Positions 34,714 through 43,141 of a stretch of 64,000 bases of DNA are shown here, piece by piece (the first letter of the stretch is position 1; each line of letters begins with the position of its first letter). Below the pieces are notes generated by a model. It was not told the DNA's origin, searched no databases, and saw only the letters and a list, made by a program, of their open reading frames with translations. A program made the translations under genes and the position numbers. The stretch lies in the NCBI RefSeq assembly GCF_002101965.1, contig NZ_LQQA01000033.1:558001-622000 (forward strand). The letters run 5' to 3'. This stretch comes from Mycolicibacterium wolinskyi. Lineage in GTDB: Bacteria > Actinomycetota > Actinomycetes > Mycobacteriales > Mycobacteriaceae.

Positions 34714-35184
34714 CTACCCGAGGTAGGGCGTGGGCCGCTGGTCCAGATAATGGGTGATGCGTAGCCGCATCGAGGGGTGCATGTCCAAAGCCGCGATATC
34801 GACGGGGTCGGTCCAGGCGATGTCAATGCTTTCGTGGTCGATGGCGAGCTGGCCACCTAGTACGGTCGTAGTGAAGCACAGCGAGAACTGTTGACGTACT
34901 TCACCATCGGTGAACGCAACGACGTGCGCAGGGTCGGTGTAGATACCGCTCAAGCCGGCGACGGCCACGTCCAGACCGGTCTCCTCTTTGACTTCACGTA
35001 CTGCGGTCTGCTCGATCGTTTCACCGATGTCATGGCCACCTCCGGGCAGTGCCCACAACGTGTTGTCACGTCGCTTAACCAGCAGGATGCGGCCCTGTTC
35101 GTCGGTGACGATCGCGGACGCTGACGGAACGACGCTGTTGGGGGTCGGTGCGTCGGGATCGTTGTAGTAGTCGGTGCGCGCCAT
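34714..35184 (-). CDS. Nudix hydrolase (Pif-like position)
   Basis: Protein of 156 residues from ATG 35184, preceded by AAAGGA; the longer open frame to 35256 overlaps the upstream gene. The Nudix box is perfect, GGHDIGETIEQTAVREVKEE followed by TGL, with Gly-x5-Glu-x7-Arg-Glu-x-x-Glu-Glu-x-Gly. A Nudix protein called Pif blocks redundant transfer between cells that already carry pSAM2, so a surface or transfer-exclusion role is possible here. It is cotranscribed with the XRE/DUF5919 gene (16-base gap), suggesting the regulator controls it or responds to the same nucleotide signal. Confidence 0.85.
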   Translation of the reverse strand: MARTDYYNDPDAPTPNSVVPSASAIVTDEQGRILLVKRRDNTLWALPGGGHDIGETIEQTAVREVKEETGLDVAVAGLSGIYTDPAHVVAFTDGEVRQQFSLCFTTTVLGGQLAIDHESIDIAWTDPVDIAALDMHPSMRLRITHYLDQRPTPYLG

Positions 35185-35200
35185 CAGCAGTCCTTTCTTC

Positions 35201-36004
35201 TTACGACGTGGGTAGTGGCTCTGCCTGGTCCCAGACTCGGGTGAATGCGTCCTCAAATGTTGTCCAGAGTCGTGGTTCGTCGGAGCGGGAGAAGACCATA
35301 ACCGGGTTGTTGCGCCCCGGTGAGCCGTAGACGTGGAAGTTGACGATCATGTCGTCATCGACCCGGAAGATCGACGTATAGAGGGTCGTTTGATGCGTTC
35401 GCACCTGCAGACCCGACGTCTGCAGGTGCGGTGTGAGCAACTCGACAGAGTTGCGGCTCCGAGCGATCACGGAGTTACCGATTCCTTCCTCTTGACCCCG
35501 GAGGACCATGTTTTCCCCTCTCGGGTCACCTACCAGAAAGCGCACCTGTGCGCCGCGCTTCGCGGCGTCGACCAAGGTGGTCGTGAATCCGTCGAGGGTG
35601 TCGAACAAGAATGTGGCCGCGAAGACGAGGATATCGATTGACGTCCTGGCGCTGGCAAAGTGATTCTGCCACAGGGTAATTGGTACTTGCGTGCGAGTGG
35701 CGTAGAACGTCGGCCTGAAGGTGATCGCAGTCGCCGAGGCAGAGCGACCACCAGTCAGGTCGGCCGGGAATTGCGTTGGCCACAGCTCGTGTGGCGTGCA
35801 TTCCAACACGTCAGCGGCAGCCTGTGCATTGACGCGTTGAACTTTCCAGTCAGCATCGGCCAGCCAGCGTCCCACCGTCTTCTCGGTGACGTCGATCAGT
35901 CCGGCGAGTTTGCGTGCATTGATGCCTTTGACACGTATCGCTCGTTCCAACGCGATATTCCGCACCGTGGTGGCTGCGGCGTCGCCGTCATCTGCGTGCA
36001 CCAC
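35201..36004 (-). CDS. XRE-type regulator with C-terminal DUF5919 (PLD-like) domain
   Basis: About 267 residues from GTG 36004, chosen because GGGAGGGG lies just upstream; the open frame reaches ATG 36067. The N-terminal helix-turn-helix covers about 16-80 (INARKLAGLIDVTEKTVGRWL). The C-terminal half (SIDILVFAATFLFDTL, AQVRFLVGDPRGEN, FHVYGSPGRNNPVMVF) matches the DUF5919 type, a phospholipase-D-like fold that here lacks a recognisable HxK motif, so it is probably a sensor and not an enzyme. It faces the transfer and replication genes across a 256-base divergent gap full of TGTC repeats, and is the likely master regulator of the element. Confidence 0.75.
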   Translation of the reverse strand: MVHADDGDAAATTVRNIALERAIRVKGINARKLAGLIDVTEKTVGRWLADADWKVQRVNAQAAADVLECTPHELWPTQFPADLTGGRSASATAITFRPTFYATRTQVPITLWQNHFASARTSIDILVFAATFLFDTLDGFTTTLVDAAKRGAQVRFLVGDPRGENMVLRGQEEGIGNSVIARSRNSVELLTPHLQTSGLQVRTHQTTLYTSIFRVDDDMIVNFHVYGSPGRNNPVMVFSRSDEPRLWTTFEDAFTRVWDQAEPLPTS

Positions 36005-36074
36005 CCGATTCCCCTCCCTGTGCTGGTCAACTGGTCGGTTGAGCCTGCATGGACACGATTTTTGCATAAGGCCA

Positions 36075-36200
36075 TGTCAGAGGTCGGCGCAACCGATGCA
36101 GACATGGACCGGTCACGAACGTGCCCGTCGATGTCCGAGGCCGTGTCCGACATGTCTGAGGTGTCTCGCGGTGGCCCTGTCGGTGTCCGTCGTGTCCGCG
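36075..36200 (+). repeat. cluster of TGTC(C/T)G-type short repeats in the element's divergent control region
   Basis: TGTC-led octamers occur at 36075 (TGTCAGAG), 36132 (TGTCCGAG), 36144 (TGTCCGAC), 36153 (TGTCTGAG), 36162 (TGTCTCGC), 36178 (TGTCGGTG), 36184 (TGTCCGTC) and 36193 (TGTCCGCG). Several are spaced by nine bases. The run lies between the XRE regulator and the transfer genes. Candidate roles are regulator operators, replication iterons, or the clt sequence repeats recognised by TraB/TraSA translocases. Confidence 0.5.
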
Positions 36201-36260
36201 TGTAGTGGTGCTAGCGCTCACCTGGGCGCGACTCAACCACAGGAAAAGGACTGAGAATCA

Positions 36261-36587
36261 ATGAAACTCAAGATTGACACCGCGGCGGTGTCATGGATGT
36301 GCACGAAAACCGCTGAAGCACGTACAGATTTCGAGACCGGTCAACCCAAGGTCGATAAGACTACCGGGTTGGTGCTCTGGCAGGTCCAGTTGATGGCCCT
36401 GGATTCGGACGGTGCAGAGGTGTTGACGGTGACCGTCCCGGGTGAACCGAAAGTCACTGTGGGACAGCAGGTCACGGTCGTCAACCTTGTGGCGACACCG
36501 TGGAATCAGAACGGTCGGGCGGGTGTCGCGTATCGGGCTGATGCGATCACCGTCTCTGAGGGCAAGTCCGCTGGACCGCGCCAGTAA
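36261..36587 (+). CDS. small conserved AICE protein (SCO3933-like)
   Basis: A 108-residue protein with a beta-rich pattern and no membrane segment. Proteins of this size and sequence style (KVDKTTGLVLWQVQLMA, VTVVNLVATPW, GVAYRADAI) sit directly upstream of the FtsK-type gene in many actinobacterial integrative elements. I recall them being annotated as SCO3933 family regulatory protein. The strand pattern could be an OB-like fold, but that is a guess. It is first in the + strand transfer and replication operon, right after the TGTC repeat cluster. Confidence 0.6.
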   Translation: MKLKIDTAAVSWMCTKTAEARTDFETGQPKVDKTTGLVLWQVQLMALDSDGAEVLTVTVPGEPKVTVGQQVTVVNLVATPWNQNGRAGVAYRADAITVSEGKSAGPRQ

Positions 36588-36701
36588 ATCTCCGCCGTGC
36601 CCGCCCGGCCATCCGTGCCGATTGGTTGAACCGCTCTCGGAATGAGATGGCCGGTCGGGTTTCCCGCTCCCCGTATTACTTTTCGTGAGAGTCAGGACAC
36701 G

Positions 36702-38132
36702 ATGTCGAACACTTCAAATAGTAAGAACAGCAACAAAAATGATGGATCAGACGACTGGATCGGCGAACTGCTGGTCGACATCGTCACCGGTATCGCGCAT
36801 CTGCTGGGCTGGGGACTGCGTTTCCCATTGCTCGGCGTACCGGTCGTGATCACGTGTGGTGTTGGCATCTGGCAGGGCCTGAACATCGCGATGTTCACCT
36901 TGGCCGGATTCATCGCCGCCAACATGGTCTGGGCGGTCCTGGATGAGACGACGTTTGAGCAGTACGTGATCAACCCGCCGTATCACTATTTCCAGCGCTG
37001 GTCTCGCTACGAACGGTCCTGGTCGCGGGTCTGCGCCATGCACGGACTTACCGCGAAACATGGTGACCGCGAGCATGTCCCGGCGCTGCGGACCATCGGC
37101 ATCGGCCACGACGTCGACGTTCTCGATGTCACGATCGTGACCGGCCAGTCAATCACCCACTGGCACAAGCAAACCGAAGCCCTCGCTGCAGCCTGGCGCG
37201 CACAACGGGTAACAATCACCGCTACCACACCCGGTCAGATTCGGGTCACAGTGATGCGTGCCGATGTGCTGGCCGAGCCGATCGCACTGCCGCTGCCCAC
37301 ACCGACCACACCCGTGGAATTGGCGGCAATCGGTGCAGGTGCCACCGAAAGCGGCGACCTGTGGCAGGTGCCTGTACTCGGTCATCACGTCCTGATCGCG
37401 GGAGCCTCCGGAGCCGGCAAAGGGTCGGTGCTGTGGTCGCTGATCGCCGGCCTGGCCCCCGACGTGCGGACCGGCAAAGTGCGGCTGTGCGTGATCGACC
37501 CCAAAGGGGGCATGGAACTAAGTGCGGGGGCACCCATGTTCACCGCCTTCACCCACGATGCCACCGGCACCACCGTGGAGCTGCTGCGCACCCTGGTCGA
37601 CGTGATGAACGAACGAGCGCACCGCCTCCGCGGTCGCACCCGCCTGCACACACCGACTGTGGCGGAGCCGTTGTTCGCGGTGGTGATTGACGAACTGGCC
37701 GCTCTCACCGCCTACGTCACTGACCGAAAAATCCGGATCGAGATCGAGCACCTCCTCGGACTGCTGCTGTCACAGGGCCGGGCCGTCGGCATCTCGGTGA
37801 TCGCGGCGATCCAAGACCCCGCCAAAGACACCCTGCCGGTACGCCAGCTCTTCACTGTCCGGGTCGGCTTGCGGCTGACCGAGGCCACCCAAACAACCAT
37901 GGTCTTGGGCCAGGGCGCGCGTGACGGCGGGGCGGTATGCGAGGACATCGACGACCGCACACCCGGCGTGGGCTACGTGATGATCGACGGCACCGCACAA
38001 CCCACACGGGTGCGGGCCTTCTACGTCACTGATCCTGACATCGCCGCTCTGGTCCGCACCTTTCATGCACCCCGGCCGCGTCGACGCAACGCGACGGGCA
38101 ACGACAGCACCGGCACCGAGGACCAGGGGTAA
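36702..38132 (+). CDS. FtsK/SpoIIIE-type DNA translocase (TraSA/TraB-like)
   Basis: Conjugative DNA pump of 476 residues from ATG 36702 (the frame is open back to 36642). Two hydrophobic segments lie at about 28-75, then a motor domain with Walker A GASGAGKGS (Lys240), Walker B VVIDE (Asp330-Glu331) and the Arg/Gln-rich sensor region AAIQDPAKDTLPVRQLF. In pSAM2-type elements this single protein transfers double-stranded DNA between hyphae or cells. It forms a tight operon with the replication initiator, which begins three bases after its stop. Confidence 0.85.
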   Translation: MSNTSNSKNSNKNDGSDDWIGELLVDIVTGIAHLLGWGLRFPLLGVPVVITCGVGIWQGLNIAMFTLAGFIAANMVWAVLDETTFEQYVINPPYHYFQRWSRYERSWSRVCAMHGLTAKHGDREHVPALRTIGIGHDVDVLDVTIVTGQSITHWHKQTEALAAAWRAQRVTITATTPGQIRVTVMRADVLAEPIALPLPTPTTPVELAAIGAGATESGDLWQVPVLGHHVLIAGASGAGKGSVLWSLIAGLAPDVRTGKVRLCVIDPKGGMELSAGAPMFTAFTHDATGTTVELLRTLVDVMNERAHRLRGRTRLHTPTVAEPLFAVVIDELAALTAYVTDRKIRIEIEHLLGLLLSQGRAVGISVIAAIQDPAKDTLPVRQLFTVRVGLRLTEATQTTMVLGQGARDGGAVCEDIDDRTPGVGYVMIDGTAQPTRVRAFYVTDPDIAALVRTFHAPRPRRRNATGNDSTGTEDQG

Positions 38133-38135
38133 ACG

Positions 38136-39752
38136 ATGGCCACCCCAGATGCTCTATCGAATGGACAGGATTGGTACCCGGCCATCACGCTGCCGGGTAT
38201 CCCGACAACGCCCGGCATCGCCATCGACGTCGATGCGGTGATCAGTCAGATGGTGCGGCGCGCTTCCACGGCAGGGTTCGATCAGTGGTGGCGGCGCGCC
38301 GAATCGGTCGGGTTCTGCGCCCACCCCATCCAACTGGCCGGCGTTGACCGCTTCGGGCGTGCGCAGGTGGTGTGGACCCGCTGCAACAACCGCCGCGCCC
38401 ACATCTGCCCATCGTGTTCGGACCTCTATGCCCGGGACACCTGGCAGCTGGTGCATGCCGGCGCCGCCGGTGGCCACCACCACGTCCCCGCCAGTGTCAG
38501 TGCCCGTCCGCAGGTGTTCCTGACCTTGACCGCGCCGAGCTTCGGGCCGGTGCATGGCGCTACCGGCACCGTCTGCCGCGAGTACCGCAACGCCGGCCAA
38601 TCCGAACGGTGCGCGCATGGGAACCTGTTGTGGTGCAATCACATTCACGACCGCACTGATTCACTTGTCGGGCAGCCCCTGTGCGGACCCTGCTACGATT
38701 ACCTGTCCCACGTGCTGTTCAGCTGGCACCTGCCCGAACTGTGGCGACGCTTCACCATCTCCCTGCGCCGCGCGGTTCGGCAGGAACTAAATGCCCGAGG
38801 TCTTGATCCGGATTCGGTGCGAGTCAGTTTCGTCAAAGTCGTCGAAATGCAAGCCCGCGCTGTCCCGCACATCCACGCCCTCATTCGCCTCGACCCCTCC
38901 GACGACGACACGACGTCATCGGGTGAGCCGAAGAGTTACGGCCGCGCCGCCTCCGGTGGTGCGGAGCCCCGTCATCTGACCGGACCCCGATGGCAGTCAC
39001 CGATCACGGCCACGGCATTGGCGGGCATCATTCATCGCGCCGCCGGCGGCATCGCGATCACCGTCCCAGACCCGCACCGCGCGGTTGCTGGTCACATCAT
39101 TCACACTTCCTGCGATGAGGACACCGCCGGGGTCGCCGTGCGGTTCGGCAGTCAGATCGACACTCAATCGCTGGCCGCCGAATCATCCGTCATCCATGAT
39201 GATTCAGATGCCGGCCCGGCCAGCGGGTTGTCTGCGCGCCGCGTGGCCCGCTACCTCGCCAAATACGTCACCAAAAGCCTGCAGGACTTCGGGATCGCCG
39301 CCCGCCGCCTGTCTACCGAAGCCATTGCCGCCCTTGATGTTACCGAGCACATCCGGTCCATACTGTTCGCGATCGCCGCTCTCGATCACCACGCCGCCAC
39401 CAATACCACGCGCGAGTCGCCGTGGACCGGGATAGGCCGCTGGCTACACACCCTGGGCTACCGCGGCCACATCACCACCAAATCCCGCCACTACTCGACC
39501 ACCATGACAGCACTACGTATCCACCGTGCCGAATGGACCCGCGCCCAAAACGCCAAACCCGCAGCAGCGCAACATGATCAGACGGACATCGCAGACCAGA
39601 TTGGATGGGAATTCGATCGTGCTGGTCATGCTACGACGGGCGACCGAGTCCTGGCTGTTTCAGCGAGCCTGCGACATATCGAGAGCAGACGCACCGGATT
39701 GGTGGAGGTCCGCGACCAGCAATCGGATCGACGGAGGCGCCGTGATGATTGA
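38136..39752 (+). CDS. replication initiator (RepSA-like, HUH type)
   Basis: Rolling-circle initiator of 538 residues. An N-terminal Cys-rich part (RCNNRRAHICPSCSDLYARD, then CAHGNLLWCNH and LCGPCYDY) suggests zinc binding. The HUH motif is H245-I-H247 in PHIHALIRLD; motif I is FLTLTAPSFGPVH (from 128); the nicking-tyrosine region is Y373-LAK-Y377-VTK. These fit the RepSA family of AICEs, which lets the excised circle replicate. The C-terminus ends in an Arg-rich tail. It overlaps the next small gene by eight bases. Confidence 0.85.
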   Translation: MATPDALSNGQDWYPAITLPGIPTTPGIAIDVDAVISQMVRRASTAGFDQWWRRAESVGFCAHPIQLAGVDRFGRAQVVWTRCNNRRAHICPSCSDLYARDTWQLVHAGAAGGHHHVPASVSARPQVFLTLTAPSFGPVHGATGTVCREYRNAGQSERCAHGNLLWCNHIHDRTDSLVGQPLCGPCYDYLSHVLFSWHLPELWRRFTISLRRAVRQELNARGLDPDSVRVSFVKVVEMQARAVPHIHALIRLDPSDDDTTSSGEPKSYGRAASGGAEPRHLTGPRWQSPITATALAGIIHRAAGGIAITVPDPHRAVAGHIIHTSCDEDTAGVAVRFGSQIDTQSLAAESSVIHDDSDAGPASGLSARRVARYLAKYVTKSLQDFGIAARRLSTEAIAALDVTEHIRSILFAIAALDHHAATNTTRESPWTGIGRWLHTLGYRGHITTKSRHYSTTMTALRIHRAEWTRAQNAKPAAAQHDQTDIADQIGWEFDRAGHATTGDRVLAVSASLRHIESRRTGLVEVRDQQSDRRRRRDD

Positions 39753-39942
39753 CAGCTCCACCACCGGGCACCCTCATTCTGAAGGCGGCGACCAAGTCAG
39801 TGCTCGGATTTTGTCAGAGGGAGGTGCTGAAATTGTGGTGCCCGAAGACTATGCCCTCCCGTGCGAAGCCAACCGCGCCCTGATCCGCGTAATACTGGCC
39901 GTACGGGACCGGACGCTCGGAGGAGACAGGGGAGTCGCGTGA
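39745..39942 (+). CDS. 65-residue protein between initiator and integrase
   Basis: Small acidic ORF from ATG 39745 with GGAGG seven bases upstream; the frame extends further back inside the initiator gene but that part is a shadow. No helix-turn-helix can be seen with confidence. It overlaps the initiator stop and the integrase start (GTGA 39939-39942). In the pSAM2 gene order the excisionase sits just before the integrase, so a recombination directionality factor is possible, but nothing in the sequence proves it. Confidence 0.5.
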   Translation: MIDSSTTGHPHSEGGDQVSARILSEGGAEIVVPEDYALPCEANRALIRVILAVRDRTLGGDRGVA

Positions 39943-41585
39943 CCATCAGGTTCGCCTTTTATGGCCGAGTAAGCACCGAGGACGCTCAAGATCCGGAGGC
40001 GAGCCGTAGTTGGCAAAAGCGACGGGCAGTCGATCTGATCGCTCCGCACGGGGGAGTTGTCGTTGCTGATTACTTCGATGTGGGCCAGAGCCGTTCTCTC
40101 CCGTGGAAGCGCAGGCCTGAGGCCTCGCGACTCCTCGCTGATGTCACGACCAGAGACCGTGGCTTCGATGCCGTGGTGATCGGGGAACCGGCCCGTGCCT
40201 TCTATGGGCCGCAGTTCGCGCTCACTTTCCCGGTGCTCACGCACTACGGCGTGGGCCTATGGGTGCCGGAGGTCGGCGGCGCGGTTGATCCCGGCTCCGA
40301 AGCGCACGACTTGGTGATGACGCTTTTCGGCGGGATGAGCAAGGGCGAGCGTGCACGAATCCAGGTGCGCGTCCGTACGGCGATGTCCGCTCTCGCGCAG
40401 GACACGTCCCGATATCTCGGTGGTCGACCACCGTATGGTTACCGGCTCGTCGACGCTGGCCCGCACCCGAACCCTGCAAAAGCGAATCTTGGCCAGCGCC
40501 TTCACCGCCTCGAACCCGATCCGGTGACCGCTCCGATCGTCGAGCGGATCTACCGCACATATGCCGATGGCGCTGGCCTGCGGTACATCGCGCAGCAGCT
40601 CACCGACGATTGCGTACCGTCGCCGAGCCAGTATGACCCGGCCCGGAATAGTCACCGCGATCCGCGCGGATGGTCCCATTCGGCGATCCGCGCGATTCTC
40701 GACAACCCTGCCTATCGTGGTGTCCGCGTGTGGGGCAAGCAGGAGAAGTACGAGGTCCTGGTCGACCCCGATGACGTCGCCGCGGGGTATGACACGCGAA
40801 TGCGATGGCGGAACGAGGGGGACTGGATCACCCCGGACCGGCGGACGCACGAGGCCTTGGTTTCCGATGAACTGGCGGAGGCGGTTCGACTTCGGATGCA
40901 GAGCCGGCGGGGTCCGGGACTTGTATGCAGCAGGGAATCGACTGTGCCGTACGCGCTGCGTGGGCTGCTCTACTGCGCCGCGTGCGGAAGGCGTATGCAG
41001 GGCGCAGCCCGTCCAGGGAAGCAAACAACGCGCATTCTCTATCGCTGCGAGTTCGGTAAGTCGCGTTCGGTACCTGTCGATCTGAGCGATCACCCGCGCA
41101 CTGTCTACCTTCGTGAGGACGCGTTGACGCCTCGGCTCGACAGCTGGATTGCCAGTCTTGCAAATCCCGATGACCTGGCGCGGGGGCAGGACATGCATCC
41201 GACTGCAGGGGCCGGCTACGCGGCTCTGCAGCGCCAACTAGGCGAGGTGAATCGCAAGATCGCCGCCTTGGTCAGCGCGGTGGAATCTGGTGTGGCGGTT
41301 GAGGATTTGAGTGCGGCGTTGCAACGGCGCACCGCTGAACGTGACGAGTTGAGGGCCAGTCTTGAGCGAGCAGAGCGGCCGAGTGTTATGTCGGCAACAC
41401 AGATCAGCGAGCTGGTCGAACAGCTGGGTGGGTTATCGGCTGTGCTTGGCGAGGCTACCGGGGCCGAACGCGCCGAGGTGTACGCGAGCCTGGGGCTCCG
41501 CCTTGATTACGATCCGCATCTGCGACAAGTCAAGGCGACGGCCGATCTGAGTCGTGTCGCCGGATGTGTCCGAGGGGGGACTTGA
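39939..41585 (+). CDS. large serine recombinase (integrase)
   Basis: Site-specific integrase of 548 residues from GTG 39939, preceded by a GGAGGAG tract. Catalytic Ser12 lies in FYGRVSTEDAQ. The resolvase core (about 1-150) contains GMSKGER. The recombinase domain follows, with GGRPPYGYRLV and WSHSAIRAILDNPAYRG. A zinc-ribbon-like segment (YCAACGRRM ... YRCEF) has a normal first Cys pair but only one further Cys. A coiled coil (about 428-480) and a short tail finish the chain. The last six codons and the stop are read from the antisense of the tRNA-Leu gene. Confidence 0.9.
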   Translation: MTIRFAFYGRVSTEDAQDPEASRSWQKRRAVDLIAPHGGVVVADYFDVGQSRSLPWKRRPEASRLLADVTTRDRGFDAVVIGEPARAFYGPQFALTFPVLTHYGVGLWVPEVGGAVDPGSEAHDLVMTLFGGMSKGERARIQVRVRTAMSALAQDTSRYLGGRPPYGYRLVDAGPHPNPAKANLGQRLHRLEPDPVTAPIVERIYRTYADGAGLRYIAQQLTDDCVPSPSQYDPARNSHRDPRGWSHSAIRAILDNPAYRGVRVWGKQEKYEVLVDPDDVAAGYDTRMRWRNEGDWITPDRRTHEALVSDELAEAVRLRMQSRRGPGLVCSRESTVPYALRGLLYCAACGRRMQGAARPGKQTTRILYRCEFGKSRSVPVDLSDHPRTVYLREDALTPRLDSWIASLANPDDLARGQDMHPTAGAGYAALQRQLGEVNRKIAALVSAVESGVAVEDLSAALQRRTAERDELRASLERAERPSVMSATQISELVEQLGGLSAVLGEATGAERAEVYASLGLRLDYDPHLRQVKATADLSRVAGCVRGGT

Positions 41586-41652
41586 ACCCCCACGCCCGTT
41601 AATAGGGCACTAGCACCTCAAGCTAGCGCGTCTGCCATTCCGCCACTCGGAC
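41567..41652 (-). tRNA. tRNA-Leu (anticodon GAG)
   Basis: On the minus strand the acceptor stem is GTCCGAG/CTCGGAC with discriminator A. The anticodon loop TTGAGGT gives anticodon GAG, reading CUC and CUU. A long variable arm and the T-arm GGGGG-TTCAAGT-CCCCC complete a class II leucine tRNA of 86 bases. CCA is not encoded. The 3' end overlaps the integrase gene by 19 bases in antisense, marking this as the integration target. Confidence 0.95.
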
Positions 41653-41767
41653 CTGCGAACCAACCTTGCGGGTTGGGCGCCTAAGGCTATCGGATGGAGG
41701 GCCCGGAACCCAAACCAGCCCAGCTCTCGCCGTCGACTCCGCCCCGAAGCGCACGCCAGTGGTACGA

Positions 41768-43111
41768 ATGGTGACTGTGACTGTCCCGGCGGCTAGTGCG
41801 GACGAGGTCGTCGATCTCGTCAGCGCACTCATCAGGTTCGATACGTCCAACACCGGTGATCCGGCGACCACCAAGGGTGAGGCGGAGTGTGCCCAGTGGG
41901 TGGCCGAAAAGCTGCAGGAGGTCGGCTACCAGACCGAATACATCGAATCCGGCGCGCCGGGCCGCGGTAACGTGTTTGCCCGATTGCCCGGGTCCGACCC
42001 GTCGCGCGGTGCGCTCATGGTGCACGGGCATCTCGACGTCGTGCCTGCCGAGCCGGCGGACTGGAGCGTGCACCCGTTCTCGGGCGCGGTCAAGGACGGT
42101 TACGTGTGGGGCCGCGGCGCGGTCGACATGAAGGACATGGTCGGCATGTCGATCGCGGTGGCCCGGCATTTCAAACGGGCGGGCATCGTGCCGCCGCGTG
42201 ACCTGGTGTTCGCGTTCATCGCCGACGAGGAGCACGGCGGCACGTACGGGGCCAACTGGCTGGTCGACAACCGGCCCGATCTGTTCGAGGGTGTCACCGA
42301 GGCGATCGGTGAGGTCGGCGGCTTCTCGCTCACGGTGCCGCGCAAGGACGGCGGCGAACGGCGGCTCTACCTCATCGAGACGGCCGAGAAGGGCCTGTCC
42401 TGGATGCGGCTGTCGGCCCGCGGGCGCGCAGGCCACGGGTCGATGGTGCACGACGACAACGCCGTCACGGCGATCGCGGGTGCGGTCGACCGGCTCGGCC
42501 GCCACCAGTTCCCGCTCGTGCTCAATCCGGCGGTCGAGCAGTTCCTGACCGCGGTGGCCGAGGAAACCGGGTATACGTTCGACGTGGACTCCCCGGATCT
42601 GGAGGGCACGATCGCCAAACTCGGCGGGGTGGCCCGGATCGTGTCGGCGACACTGCGCGACACCGCCAACCCGACCATGCTCAAAGCCGGGTACAAGGCC
42701 AACGTCATACCGGCGTCGGCCGAGGCGGTCGTGGACTGCCGCGTGTTGCCCGGTCGCAAGGAGGCCTTCGAGCGCGAGGTCGACGAGCTGATCGGGCCGG
42801 ACGTCACGCGCAGTTGGGAGCGGGACCTGCCGTCGTATGAGACGACATTCGACGGCGACCTCGTCGACGCGATGAACGAGGCCGTGCTGGCGCTCGACCC
42901 CGACGCCCGCATCGTGCCGTACATGCTGTCCGGTGGGACCGACGCCAAGTCGTTCCAGCGGTTGGGGATTCGATGCTTCGGGTTCGCGCCGCTGCGCCTG
43001 CCGCCGGACCTCGACTTCGCCGCGCTGTTCCACGGTGTGGACGAGCGCGTGCCGGTCGATGCCCTGCAATTCGGGGCGAACGTTCTGGAACACTTTCTCA
43101 AGAACTGCTGA
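41768..43111 (+). CDS. dapE2: M20 family peptidase/dipeptidase (DapE2-like)
   Basis: Zinc-dependent peptidase of 447 residues from ATG 41768 (Rv2141c has about 448). Metal-binding motifs: MVHGHLDVVP, RGAVDMKD and the catalytic Glu pair in ADEEHGG. The dimerisation lid and a distal His (LFHGVDERVP) are present. Despite the dapE2 name in mycobacteria, the M20 dipeptidase group fits as well as succinyl-diaminopimelate desuccinylase; substrate unproven. It is the first conserved core gene right of the tRNA. A PEBP gene follows after 30 bases. Confidence 0.8.
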   Translation: MVTVTVPAASADEVVDLVSALIRFDTSNTGDPATTKGEAECAQWVAEKLQEVGYQTEYIESGAPGRGNVFARLPGSDPSRGALMVHGHLDVVPAEPADWSVHPFSGAVKDGYVWGRGAVDMKDMVGMSIAVARHFKRAGIVPPRDLVFAFIADEEHGGTYGANWLVDNRPDLFEGVTEAIGEVGGFSLTVPRKDGGERRLYLIETAEKGLSWMRLSARGRAGHGSMVHDDNAVTAIAGAVDRLGRHQFPLVLNPAVEQFLTAVAEETGYTFDVDSPDLEGTIAKLGGVARIVSATLRDTANPTMLKAGYKANVIPASAEAVVDCRVLPGRKEAFEREVDELIGPDVTRSWERDLPSYETTFDGDLVDAMNEAVLALDPDARIVPYMLSGGTDAKSFQRLGIRCFGFAPLRLPPDLDFAALFHGVDERVPVDALQFGANVLEHFLKNC

Positions 43112-43141
43112 CGACACGACTGACGACACGAAGGGAAGCAC

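Larger units (their letters stand above)
34166..41585. mobile_element. actinomycete integrative and conjugative element (AICE, pSAM2-like) in tRNA-Leu
   Basis: The gene set HD, Nudix, XRE/DUF5919, small conserved protein, FtsK/TraSA-type translocase, RepSA-type initiator, 65-residue protein and serine integrase is the minimal AICE kit: replication, double-stranded DNA transfer by a single translocase, and site-specific integration. The right end is at the tRNA-Leu gene (41567-41652). The left end is not resolved and is drawn at the first element-like gene. pSAM2 itself uses a tyrosine integrase and excisionase; here a large serine recombinase is used. All genes look intact, so the element may still be mobile. 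Confidence 0.75.

Noticed and set aside
36132..36140. TGTCCGAGG, identical to the tRNA-Leu 3' end at 41567-41575, as the left att site
   Set aside because: Only nine bases, and part of a local family of TGTC repeats, so chance is likely. It would also leave the regulator, Nudix and HD genes outside the element. It is not excluded and deserves a check against empty-site strains.
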